Shown here: piece after piece, positions 9,001 to 14,470 of the stretch
Layout: every line of letters starts with the position of its first letter
Numbering within the stretch: the first letter of the stretch is position 1
Assembly (NCBI GenBank): GCA_964368275.1
Contig: CAYJAQ010000032.1
Coordinates: 1 to 17,042, forward strand
Reading direction: 5' to 3'
Source: CAYJAQ01 sp964368275
GTDB taxonomy: Bacteria; Bacillota_I; Bacilli_A; ML615J-28; CAG-313
DNA: 17,042 nucleotides
Program-made: the position numbers and the translations under genes
The notes under the pieces: generated by a model
Databases searched by the model: none
Seen by the model: only the letters and a program-made list of their open reading frames with translations
What the model was told of the DNA's origin: nothing

Positions 9001-9541
9001 GGTTCCTGCATTACAACCAGCTGGAACTTCTGACTTATTCTTCTCAGAATATGGTGAAGGAAGCTCAAATAATAAATGGATAGAGATTTATAATCCTACC
9101 GCTGCTGCTATTAATTTAAAAGATTATTCAATTAGAATGTTTAATAATGGTAGTGCAGATGCTCATGAAACTAATAAAGTTGATTGGACAGAAGACACTA
9201 TGATTGCTGCTGGAGGCACATATGTAATTTATAATGCTGGTGTTGACGATGCTGTAAAAAATAAAGGCCAATTGTCTTCAACAGTTACATATTATAATGG
9301 TGATGATGCCGTAGCATTATATAAAGGTTCAGATATTATTGATCTAATTGGTGTTATTGGTACTGATCCAGGTAGTGAATGGAAAGGAACTGATTCTACT
9401 GGAGCTACTGCTTCAACTAAAGAAATGACATTAGTTAGAATCGCAAGTGTTAAATGTGGTAATACAACATTTACATGGTCTGAATGGACAGCATATGATC
9501 AAGATACTTTCACATATGTTGGTGCACATACAGTTCAATAA
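6071..9541 (+). CDS. Large modular lipoprotein: Ig-like, OB-like repeats and C-terminal lamin-tail domain
   Basis: This 1156-residue protein is preceded by a strong AGGAGGA (6054-6060). The signal peptide ends in LTSC (lipidated Cys25). Visible modules are: an atrophied-Ig-like domain about 35-146; OB-like segments about 197-268 (GQFFISDGTSGIYVY) and 300-380; a second Ig-like unit about 391-474; OB-like segments about 480-558 and 572-666; two near-identical OB-like repeats about 683-785 and 787-889; a third Ig-like unit about 891-979; and a lamin-tail domain about 985-1153. The last contains SEYGEGSSNNKWIEIYNP and ends in DTFTYVGAH, as in secreted bacterial nucleases such as ExeM-type enzymes. 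I find no catalytic nuclease or phosphatase motif. It is the last gene of the operon. A role in binding extracellular nucleic acid or presenting it to the SNase is inferred; adhesion or another polymer is possible. Confidence 0.85.
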   Translation: MFIKTLKRWFVVAIAIFAAVALTSCAVTIVDDQAEKDAQAAIEQYKSAISFMDTDKVTSSFLLPFKGTYYGYDVNIVWESDNTDVISIVDNSATHKAAKVVRPTFIEGQNTDATVNLKAKIALDFKKSNGTLASVTAESTFAFKVLAYTGPVFVGTIGEIKNAAENFWFVENVGTPEKPATRGKRGESSGKSYEFVAETEGTITTYMAEKGYGQFFISDGTSGIYVYKDIQNDDGTYEYNIGDRVKVIGAITSYFGTLQFGSSISVEKSTLDPHTITYAEKTISDIEKEDPKQGYFGGSAYHLYAKLVYGKYNTDNKDNFWLEDPYTGEQICVYYHTYSETGKTELEAKKDKYVYVDIVTYDTYSTYVPYGKRCAVVEGSVKDAPEAVLTDANKITIVKSSLAALSTDYVSGSKFELPTKNEKYGATITWALSDETTLVNGAFAVVDKDTELTATATITINETVDTYVVTLTVKKLATYAIEDAVKQEEGTVVKLEGTIEVIYSKYKDYYIKDETGSLLVYVSLPEGFAEGDKVTLTGAMKYFQGTPQISRVDELKLVEAAKWVQSAPKEVKITDLVAITDGATAPYGQYLYAQGVLTKNDKGFYYLADATDKTKAISLYNSTVEDQKLLDAVGTDTKVTLFFYFYGNSKADWTDGEKRVIFVQRAGEFFVGDEEVVMPTESVKVLSVSEIVAASANLAEGKNMPGTKYVFGTVKTIDTPYSTDYKNISFTITDGTSDFIVFRMKGGETLAVGDVVLISGTVTNYKGTKEFNSGCEALFASAPAANTEYKTVAEIIAASANLAEGANLEKTQVVFGIVKKITAAYNPDFKNISFTITDGTNEFLVYRMKDGEKLAVGDIIVVSGTVTNYKGTKEFNSGCEALYTLSFAPELTDAEKVAADKAELTLGSTLAADANLTLTGKEGSTITWAVKTGTAITIENGVAKVTRPVIGQADAEVVLTATITSNAESDTKEFTVKVPALQPAGTSDLFFSEYGEGSSNNKWIEIYNPTAAAINLKDYSIRMFNNGSADAHETNKVDWTEDTMIAAGGTYVIYNAGVDDAVKNKGQLSSTVTYYNGDDAVALYKGSDIIDLIGVIGTDPGSEWKGTDSTGATASTKEMTLVRIASVKCGNTTFTWSEWTAYDQDTFTYVGAHTVQ
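8123..8728 (+). repeat. Two tandem intragenic repeats of 312-base period
   Basis: Two copies of an OB-like module follow each other at a 104-residue (312-base) offset, at about 8123-8416 and 8435-8728. Shared landmarks are AASANLAEG, KNISFTITDGT, VSGTVTNYKGTKEFNSGCEAL and their spacing. The DNA is nearly identical around 8359-8401 and 8671-8713, with about one mismatch over roughly 45 bases. This suggests a fairly recent internal duplication or gene conversion. The N-terminal half of each unit has diverged more. Confidence 0.85.
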
Positions 9542-9560
9542 TTAAATATTAAAAAGATTT

Positions 9561-9590
9561 AAGGTCTAGTAATATCTAGGCCTTTTTCTT
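9561..9590 (+). terminator. Rho-independent terminator of the transporter/nuclease operon
   Basis: AAGGTCTAG (9561-9569) pairs with CTAGGCCTT (9576-9584) through nine base pairs including one G-T pair, around the loop TAATAT, and runs into a T tract. It lies 20 bases after the stop of the large lipoprotein gene and closes the operon before the next promoter. Confidence 0.85.
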
Positions 9591-9632
9591 ATAGATAAAA
9601 CAACTTCTTTTAATCCCTTTTGTCTAAATTGT

Positions 9633-9661
9633 TTGCTAAATGAGGCAATATGTGTTATAAT
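9633..9661 (+). promoter_or_regulatory. SigA-type promoter of the DHH/surE/bofA operon
   Basis: TTGCTA at 9633-9638, 17-base spacer, TATAAT at 9656-9661 with TGT just before it (extended -10). Transcription would start near 9668, leaving a very short leader of about 16 bases that is mostly ribosome binding site. The -35 coincides with an in-frame TTG that could be mistaken for a start codon of the first gene. Confidence 0.82.
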
Positions 9662-9683
9662 ACACTATCAAGGTGGTGAAGAT

Positions 9684-10616
9684 ATGTTTCGCAAGATTTA
9701 TAATAAAATAGTTCAATATGACACAATAATAATACATCGGCATGCAAAACCAGATGGTGACGCTTTAGGGGCTCAATTAGGCCTAAAACAAGCGATTTTA
9801 GACACTTTTCCTACTAAGGTAGTGTTAGCGGTAGGGGACGAATCAGAACTGTACCATTTTTTAGAACCAATGGACGATGTTGCTGATGAAACATATGCAA
9901 ATGCACTAGTTATTGTAGTTGACTCAGGCTCAGTTAATTTGATTAGTGACAAGCGTTTTAGTTCGGGTAAATACTTAATTAAGATAGATCATCATATCGC
10001 TCAAGGTGAATATGGTGATATGTCTTTTGTTGATACATCGTATGAAAGCTGTTGTAGCATTATTGCCCACTTTATCAAAGAAACTAAAATGGCTTTATCC
10101 AAGAAAGCTGCTGAAGCTATTTTCCTGGGGATGGTTACTGATAGTGGCCGTTTCCGTTTTAAGTCAACAACTAGCCGTACCTTTGATATGGCAAGTTTTC
10201 TAATGACAAAAGATATTGATATTGATAAGATTTATAATAACATATATATAGATGAATTAGCTAATGTGCGTTTAAGAGCAAAAATGATGGACAAGTTTGT
10301 TGCATTAGAAAGTGGCGTAGCATATCTAATCAACACGTATGATGAGGTACTAGCATATAATGCTAATGTTTATCAAATATCTAGAGGGATGGTAAACATT
10401 ATGGCTGGTATTAGAAACATTAATATTTGGGCGACATTTACAGAAAATGAAGATGGTAAGATATATGTCGAACTTCGTTCTAATGGCAAAAACATTAATA
10501 CAATTGCAACTTCATATGGCGGCGGAGGGCATCTTCAAGCAAGTGGCGCTACTGTGGAAAGTTTTGAACAAGTTAAAGAAATAATTGAAAAATTAGAAAA
10601 GTTAGCAGAGGAATAA
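9684..10616 (+). CDS. DHH/DHHA1 phosphoesterase, NrnA family (first of two)
   Basis: This soluble cytoplasmic enzyme of 310 residues is of the NrnA type, which removes nucleotides from very short RNAs (nanoRNase) and often dephosphorylates 3'-phosphoadenosine 5'-phosphate. Metal-binding motifs are complete: HRHAKPDGDA (H18, H20, D24, D26), VVDSG (D80), the signature IDHH (D102, H103, H104) and GMVTDSGRF (D153). The DHHA1 substrate-binding domain carries GGGGH at 279-283. The ATG at 9684 is chosen because AGGTGGTG (9671-9678) lies just before it, whereas a TTG at 9633 lies inside the promoter. It is the first gene of its operon and one base from a paralogue. A c-di-AMP/pApA phosphodiesterase role of the Mycoplasma or streptococcal DHH type is an alternative. 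Confidence 0.92.
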   Translation: MFRKIYNKIVQYDTIIIHRHAKPDGDALGAQLGLKQAILDTFPTKVVLAVGDESELYHFLEPMDDVADETYANALVIVVDSGSVNLISDKRFSSGKYLIKIDHHIAQGEYGDMSFVDTSYESCCSIIAHFIKETKMALSKKAAEAIFLGMVTDSGRFRFKSTTSRTFDMASFLMTKDIDIDKIYNNIYIDELANVRLRAKMMDKFVALESGVAYLINTYDEVLAYNANVYQISRGMVNIMAGIRNINIWATFTENEDGKIYVELRSNGKNINTIATSYGGGGHLQASGATVESFEQVKEIIEKLEKLAEE

Positions 10617-10617
10617 T

Positions 10618-11580
10618 ATGATTTTTAAAGAGATAGTTAAGAAGATAAAAGAGTATGATACAATTATTATTCATCGTCATCAAAGACCTGATGGTGATTG
10701 CATCGGTTCGCAGATGGGTTTAAAGTATACATTACAAGAAAGTTTTCCTGAAAAGAAGATATATGCTGTTGGGGATGATATCCCTAAGTATTTAGCTTTT
10801 CTTGGTGAAGATGATAAAATAGATGATAGTATATATAGCAGTGCTTTAGTGATTGTTGTCGATACTTCTATAAGAGAACGTATTTATGATGAACGCTGGC
10901 AACTTGGTAAATATATTATTAAAATTGATCATCATGATGATTCTGAAGATTATGGGAATTTACAATATGTTGATAATAAATCAGCTGCCTGTGCGAACAT
11001 AATAACGGAATTTTTACGTTCTGATAAAATATTTAAGATTAATATTCAGGCTGCTAGCGCTTTGTATACAGGCATAGTAACAGATACTGGTCGCTTTATG
11101 TTTCGCGGTGTTAATGGTAACGTTATGTTATCTGCTGCTTATTTATTAAACTTAGGAATTGATATTGAAAAGATATATTCTGAGTTAAATGTTAAAAGTA
11201 TTGAATCTTTCAGACTACAAGGTTATGTATATAATCATATTAAAACTACACCTAGCGGGGTGTGCTATATCTATTTCACTGAAAAAATTATGGAAAAGTA
11301 TGGGACAACAAGAGACGAAGCTGCTGCTCTTGTAAATTCTTTGAGTAACATTGCTGGTTCATTAATTTGGGTAACGTTTGTTGACTATGGTGATAATATC
11401 CGAGTACGTATTCGTTCACGTTATGTGGCTATCAATGAAGTGGCTACACATTATCGTGGTGGTGGCCATTTATTAGCAAGTGGTGCTACCGTTTATAATA
11501 CTAAAGAAATGAAAGAATTGTTAAATGAACTTGATCTAGTACATCTAGAATACAAGTATAACAATCCAGGTGCTAAATAG
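10618..11580 (+). CDS. DHH/DHHA1 phosphoesterase, NrnA family (second of two)
   Basis: This paralogue of the preceding gene (320 residues) starts one base after that gene's stop with AGAGGA (10607-10612) as binding site, so the pair is surely cotranscribed and probably coupled. All motifs are intact: HRHQRPDGDC (H19, H21, D25, D27), VVDTS (D82), IDHHD (D104, H105, H106), GIVTDTGRF (D156) and the DHHA1 motif GGGH at 281-284. Differences lie around the substrate pocket, for example PDGDCIGSQ against PDGDALGAQ in the first copy, and the C-terminus is about ten residues longer. Family knowledge suggests hydrolysis of short oligonucleotides, pAp or linear dinucleotides. Two DHH paralogues also occur in mycoplasmas. 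Whether the copies split substrates or form a heterodimer cannot be told from sequence. Confidence 0.92.
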   Translation: MIFKEIVKKIKEYDTIIIHRHQRPDGDCIGSQMGLKYTLQESFPEKKIYAVGDDIPKYLAFLGEDDKIDDSIYSSALVIVVDTSIRERIYDERWQLGKYIIKIDHHDDSEDYGNLQYVDNKSAACANIITEFLRSDKIFKINIQAASALYTGIVTDTGRFMFRGVNGNVMLSAAYLLNLGIDIEKIYSELNVKSIESFRLQGYVYNHIKTTPSGVCYIYFTEKIMEKYGTTRDEAAALVNSLSNIAGSLIWVTFVDYGDNIRVRIRSRYVAINEVATHYRGGGHLLASGATVYNTKEMKELLNELDLVHLEYKYNNPGAK

Positions 11581-12302
11581 TGAAAGTACTAGTTGTTAAT
11601 GACGATGGAATAAAAGCAGAAGGTATTCGCGTTTTAGTTGAAACTCTTTTGAAATATCCGCTTGAGATTGTTGTCGTTGCTCCCAGTGGGGAACAGTCAG
11701 CTGTAAGTCAGGCACTCACTTTACGGCGAGGAATGAGCTTTAAGGAAATGCCAGGTTTATTTGGTGAAGTACCAGCTTATGCCCTCGATGGAACACCTGC
11801 TGATTGTGTTAATTTTACTAAACATCATTTAAAATATGATTTTGATTTAGTAATATCCGGCTGTAATAATGGACTTAATATGGGGTATGATATCCTTTAT
11901 TCTGGTACTGTAGGTGGTGCTAGCGAAGCATTAATTTATGGTAAAAGAGGTATTGCTGTATCATGCGCTCCAAGAGATTTTGCTAGTTTTATTGAAGGTT
12001 TCTCGATATTCTTTGCTGATTTGTTTACAAGTGATATATATAAAGATAGTATGTTATTAAATGTAAACTTTCCACCACACCCTAAAGGTATTAAAATTAC
12101 CCACCAGGGGATTAATCCATTTAATACAGTGTTCGTAAAACAAGATGATTTATATTTTGCTAAAGGTAAACCGCTTTTTGAAAAAGGGGATACTGTTGCA
12201 ACAAGCGATCTAACTGCGTATCATGATGGATATATATCAGTTACGCCATTAACAATTGATCGTACTGATTATCAGGTGTTTAATAAATATTGCAACAAGT
12301 AA
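11580..12302 (+). CDS. surE: 5'(3')-nucleotidase/exopolyphosphatase SurE
   Basis: SurE (240 residues) dephosphorylates nucleoside 5'- and 3'-monophosphates and short polyphosphate in the cytoplasm. The N-terminal motif VLVVNDDGI gives metal ligands D8 and D9. PSGEQSAVS carries Ser40 and SGCNNGLNMG carries Asn96, completing the metal site. The mid-region YSGTVGGASEA is also typical. Length is close to the family norm. The start is a GTG whose G is the last base of the upstream TAG stop (11578-11580), a one-base overlap that implies coupled translation. Downstream of two NrnA-like enzymes it could finish the conversion of oligonucleotides to nucleosides; that role is inferred from order. It lies in an operon with bofA rather than its common pcm/nlpD or housekeeping contexts. 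Confidence 0.95.
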   Translation: MKVLVVNDDGIKAEGIRVLVETLLKYPLEIVVVAPSGEQSAVSQALTLRRGMSFKEMPGLFGEVPAYALDGTPADCVNFTKHHLKYDFDLVISGCNNGLNMGYDILYSGTVGGASEALIYGKRGIAVSCAPRDFASFIEGFSIFFADLFTSDIYKDSMLLNVNFPPHPKGIKITHQGINPFNTVFVKQDDLYFAKGKPLFEKGDTVATSDLTAYHDGYISVTPLTIDRTDYQVFNKYCNK

Positions 12303-12345
12303 GCATTTAGATTCTGTTTTTATCATATTATTAAATGGTGAAAGC

Positions 12346-12525
12346 ATGAAAGTATTAAAATGGTTTTTGAAATCAATTCTTTTTGGTATTGTGTTCTTAT
12401 TTGTTTTTAATTTAATTGGTCGCTATCTTAATCTAAATATTCCAATTAATATTTGGACTATTCTAATTATTGGTACCTTACGTATGCCAGGAGCTGCCAC
12501 AATTCTAATTTTGAGTTTTTTATAG
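12346..12525 (+). CDS. bofA: Short BofA-like pro-sigma-K processing inhibitor
   Basis: This 59-residue membrane protein has hydrophobic segments at about 7-25 and 36-58. The central IPIN and the following PGA (48-50) match the BofA family, whose B. subtilis member inhibits the intramembrane protease SpoIVFB and so delays sigma-K activation during sporulation. Residues Asn22, Asn35 and Thr38 have exactly the spacing of the inhibitory residues N48, N61 and T64 of B. subtilis BofA (from memory), with a constant offset of 26. The protein thus matches BofA from about residue 27 onward and lacks the first membrane segment of the 87-residue form. ATG 12346 is chosen for the GGTG at 12337-12340; the upstream frame runs back into surE without a binding site. 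Its stop codon overlaps the binding site of the next gene. Confidence 0.8.
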   Translation: MKVLKWFLKSILFGIVFLFVFNLIGRYLNLNIPINIWTILIIGTLRMPGAATILILSFL

Positions 12526-12534
12526 GAGTATTAT

Positions 12535-12912
12535 ATGGTTGTAAATGTTAATTTTGTTTTAAACGAAAGTAGTGGCGAAAGTTTAAACTTTATTGCTGAT
12601 GGTGAGTTACAGAAACTTGCTGATTGTACTAAATTAACTTTTATTGAACAAACCGATTTAAAATTAAAAACGGAATTGTATATATATAAAGATATGGTTG
12701 AATTAAAAAGATATGGTAAGGTTACTATGTCAATGGAATATAATTTAAGTAAAGAAACTAATGCGGATATGAATATAGATGGTTTTGAGATATCAATGCT
12801 TTGTACAACTAATTTCTTAGATATAAAGAAAGATAGAATTGAAGTAATATATCAGACAGAACTAGATAGAGAAAATGATATTACTCATCAACTTATGATA
12901 TCTTGGCAGTAG
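12535..12912 (+). CDS. DUF1934/YwiB-like small beta-barrel protein
   Basis: This is a soluble protein of 125 residues without signal peptide or membrane segment, predicted to be mostly beta strand. Length and pattern resemble the DUF1934 (B. subtilis YwiB) family of calycin-like small barrels. The pattern includes an early acidic/serine segment, YIYKDMVELKRYGKVTMSM in the middle, and a C-terminal YQTELD...HQLMISW. The assignment is by overall resemblance. Its function is unknown. In many Bacillota DUF1934 lies beside argS and rpoE; here rpoE follows directly and argS is absent from the spot, which supports the family call. The start follows AGGAG (12524-12528), which overlaps the bofA stop, so it is cotranscribed with the upstream genes. 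Confidence 0.65.
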   Translation: MVVNVNFVLNESSGESLNFIADGELQKLADCTKLTFIEQTDLKLKTELYIYKDMVELKRYGKVTMSMEYNLSKETNADMNIDGFEISMLCTTNFLDIKKDRIEVIYQTELDRENDITHQLMISWQ

Positions 12913-12930
12913 TTAATTATTTATAATTAA
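12913..12930 (+). repeat. A/T-only inverted repeat after the DUF1934 gene
   Basis: TTAATTAT and ATAATTAA face each other around a two-base centre, directly after the stop codon and five bases before the rpoE -35. No T tract follows, so it is a poor terminator. It may be a weak transcript end, an UP-element-like AT tract or an operator for rpoE. Confidence 0.4.
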
Positions 12931-12935
12931 AAAGT

Positions 12936-12964
12936 TTGCATTTTGCAAAACATTTTGATACAAT
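12936..12964 (+). promoter_or_regulatory. SigA-type promoter of rpoE
   Basis: TTGCAT at 12936-12941, 17-base spacer, TACAAT at 12959-12964 preceded by TGA (12956-12958) as extended -10. Transcription should begin near 12971, giving a leader of about 58 bases that opens with an inverted repeat. Confidence 0.82.
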
Positions 12965-12975
12965 ATATATGATAT

Positions 12976-13012
12976 AAATACTCATATGCTAAATATTAAG
13001 TTTAGAGTATTT
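12976..13012 (+). promoter_or_regulatory. Hairpin in the rpoE leader
   Basis: AAATACTC (12976-12983) pairs perfectly with GAGTATTT (13005-13012), and an inner TAAA/TTTA pair can extend the stem across a bulge. The structure begins about five bases from the predicted 5' end and ends a few bases before the binding site AGAAAGGA (13014-13021). It could stabilise the mRNA or control translation of rpoE. It does not resemble a riboswitch class that I recognise. Confidence 0.5.
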
Positions 13013-13028
13013 GAGAAAGGAATAAAAA

Positions 13029-13508
13029 ATGAGCGTTAAAGATAATTCGTTATTAGAAATAGCAATTGATTTGCTAAAAAAGAAACGCAGTCCTCAGAAT
13101 ATTAATACTATTATTAAAGAAGTTATGTCGTTAAAAGGATATAGAGTTAGCCAAGTAAAAGAAGCCACTCCACAATTTGTTATGGATTTCATGCTTTCTG
13201 GTTACTTTATTTACTGTGGTGATGATTGTTGGGATTTAAAAGATCGCCAACCTACTACATTACTTGATAAAGATGGCGGCGATTATGAAGATATTTTCTT
13301 TAATGATGATGATGTCAAGAATAATGAACTTAAAGATGATGATCTAATCTTCCCACCAGAAGCTATTATTGCTCCAGAAGTGCTAGCAGCAGATGATGAC
13401 GATGAAGAAGAAACAGATGAAGAAGAAGATGATTTAGCTAATGAATTTGAAGTAGTCGCATATACTGAAGAAGATGACGATGATGACATGGATGAAGATG
13501 AAAAATAA
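13029..13508 (+). CDS. rpoE: DNA-directed RNA polymerase delta subunit
   Basis: The delta subunit (159 residues) of Bacillota RNA polymerase raises promoter selectivity and speeds recycling of the enzyme from DNA. Residues 1-72 form the HARE-HTH domain, with SLLEIAIDLLKKK near the start and GDDCWDLK at its end. From about residue 80 the protein is an unstructured tail rich in Asp and Glu, which mimics nucleic acid and displaces RNA. The tail contains long acidic runs such as DDDDEEETDEEEDD. Length and two-part build are normal for the family. It is transcribed alone: own promoter, leader hairpin and immediate terminator. The GAT/GAA repeats of the tail produce a long open frame on the opposite strand that encodes only serine-rich nonsense. 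Confidence 0.95.
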   Translation: MSVKDNSLLEIAIDLLKKKRSPQNINTIIKEVMSLKGYRVSQVKEATPQFVMDFMLSGYFIYCGDDCWDLKDRQPTTLLDKDGGDYEDIFFNDDDVKNNELKDDDLIFPPEAIIAPEVLAADDDDEEETDEEEDDLANEFEVVAYTEEDDDDDMDEDEK

Positions 13509-13535
13509 AAGGGAGAGCCCCTTTTATTTTTTCTT
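13505..13535 (+). terminator. Rho-independent terminator of rpoE
   Basis: ATAAAAGGG (13505-13513) pairs with CCCTTTTAT (13519-13527) in a nine-base-pair stem around loop AGAGC, followed by a T-rich tract. The stem includes the rpoE stop codon itself (13506-13508), and the T-rich tail runs on into the -35 of the next promoter, so the regulatory parts are packed tightly. Confidence 0.88.
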
Positions 13536-13538
13536 TTT

Positions 13539-13567
13539 TTGCTTTTCTTTTCTTTTTTTGTTATAAT
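13539..13567 (+). promoter_or_regulatory. SigA-type promoter of rsmA and probably the genes after it
   Basis: TTGCTT at 13539-13544, 17-base spacer, TATAAT at 13562-13567 with TGT before it. Transcription would start near 13574, placing the GGAAAG binding site almost at the 5' end. The spacer is a nearly pure T/C tract. Confidence 0.8.
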
Positions 13568-13587
13568 GAAAAAAAGGAAAGAAATAT

Positions 13588-14427
13588 ATGAATTTGACTG
13601 AAGTAAATAAAATATTAAAAGAAAATAATTTATCAGCTAAAAAAGGCTATGGCCAGAATTTTTTGGTTGATGATAATATAACCGAAAAGATTGTTAATGC
13701 ACTAGCGAGCATTTCTCAAAATGTCATTGAAATAGGGCCGGGCCTAGGATCACTTACTAGAATAATGAATGAACATAACTATCGCGTACTTTGCTATGAG
13801 ATTGATGAAGATATGGTTAATATTCTAGAAAAGACTTTTTTGAATAATAGTAATATATATATAAAACATGCTGATTTTTTAAAAAGTAATGTTGAAAAAG
13901 ATATCATAGATAATGATTTAACTAACCCGGTTATTATTGCCAATCTTCCTTATTACATCACAACGCCTATTCTACTAAAAATTTTGGAAGAAGTTCCAAC
14001 AGTAAAACAAATGGTTTTAATGATGCAAAAAGAAGTTGCTGAAAGATTATTAGGAAAACCATCTACAAAAGATTACAATGCATTAAGCGTATTAGTTCAA
14101 TATTTTACGAAAGTAGAAAGAGTGATAAATGTGCCTAAAACGGCATTTTATCCAGTTCCTGCGGTCGATAGTACAGTTATTAAACTTACGTATAAGGAAG
14201 AAATATTGACGAAAGCTATTAATACAGATTTCTTTTTAAAGTTTAATCGTGCAATTTTTAAGCAAAGAAGGAAAACATTGGCTAATAATATAAGTGCTAG
14301 TTTTAATCTTTCCAAAAATGATGTGCAAAACATTTTAATTAAAGAAGGACATAACCCACAAATTAGAGCTGAAAACTTAACTGTTGATGAAATTGTTTTG
14401 CTTAGTAACGTATTTTTCAAACAATAA
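13588..14427 (+). CDS. rsmA: 16S rRNA dimethyladenosine transferase
   Basis: RsmA/KsgA (279 residues) transfers four methyl groups from SAM to two adjacent adenosines at the 3' end of 16S rRNA during small-subunit maturation. The motifs are complete: GQNFLVD at 22-28, the SAM loop IGPGLGSLT at 49-57, acidic E71, ADFL (D96), and the catalytic NLPYY at 119-123. Further conserved stretches are MMQKEVAERL and FYPVPAVDS, and the C-terminal rRNA-binding part includes FKQRRKTLANN. Length is normal. GGAAAG upstream supports ATG 13588. It heads a gene order (rsmA, yabG, ispE, spoVG) that is a thinned version of the B. subtilis order. No terminator separates it from yabG, so some transcripts may continue. 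Confidence 0.96.
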   Translation: MNLTEVNKILKENNLSAKKGYGQNFLVDDNITEKIVNALASISQNVIEIGPGLGSLTRIMNEHNYRVLCYEIDEDMVNILEKTFLNNSNIYIKHADFLKSNVEKDIIDNDLTNPVIIANLPYYITTPILLKILEEVPTVKQMVLMMQKEVAERLLGKPSTKDYNALSVLVQYFTKVERVINVPKTAFYPVPAVDSTVIKLTYKEEILTKAINTDFFLKFNRAIFKQRRKTLANNISASFNLSKNDVQNILIKEGHNPQIRAENLTVDEIVLLSNVFFKQ

Positions 14428-14455
14428 TATCAATTAACATTTTTTCTCATATAAT
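14425..14455 (+). promoter_or_regulatory. Possible sporulation-sigma promoter before yabG
   Basis: CATATAAT (14448-14455) differs at one position from the B. subtilis sigma-E -10 CATACAnT, and CATATAATA matches the sigma-K form CATAnnnTA. TAATATC at 14425-14431, 16 bases upstream, matches six of seven positions of the sigma-E -35. It also contains a SigA-like TATAAT, but without the TTGC -35 or the TGn of the other promoters. Against it, a start about 7 bases downstream would fall on the yabG binding site and leave almost no leader. Confidence 0.25.
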
Positions 14456-14470
14456 AATGTAGGTGAAAAA

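Noticed and set aside
9633..9683. TTG at 9633 as start of the first DHH gene
   Set aside because: It lies within the -35 hexamer of the promoter, upstream of the predicted transcription start; the ATG at 9684 has AGGTGGTG before it and matches the family N-terminus.
12256..12345. Translational fusion or extended start of the bofA frame back into surE
   Set aside because: The extension has no binding site and overlaps surE; the ATG at 12346 with GGTG upstream fits the BofA-like core.
13283..13489. Open reading frame on the minus strand opposite rpoE
   Set aside because: It encodes almost only serine because it is the reverse complement of the GAT/GAA acidic tail of rpoE; it has no family resemblance and no binding site.
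14148..14420. Minus-strand open frame of 90 codons opposite rsmA, and similar short frames opposite ispE and the lipoprotein genes
   Set aside because: They are low-complexity shadows of strongly recognised genes and lack promoters and ribosome binding sites.
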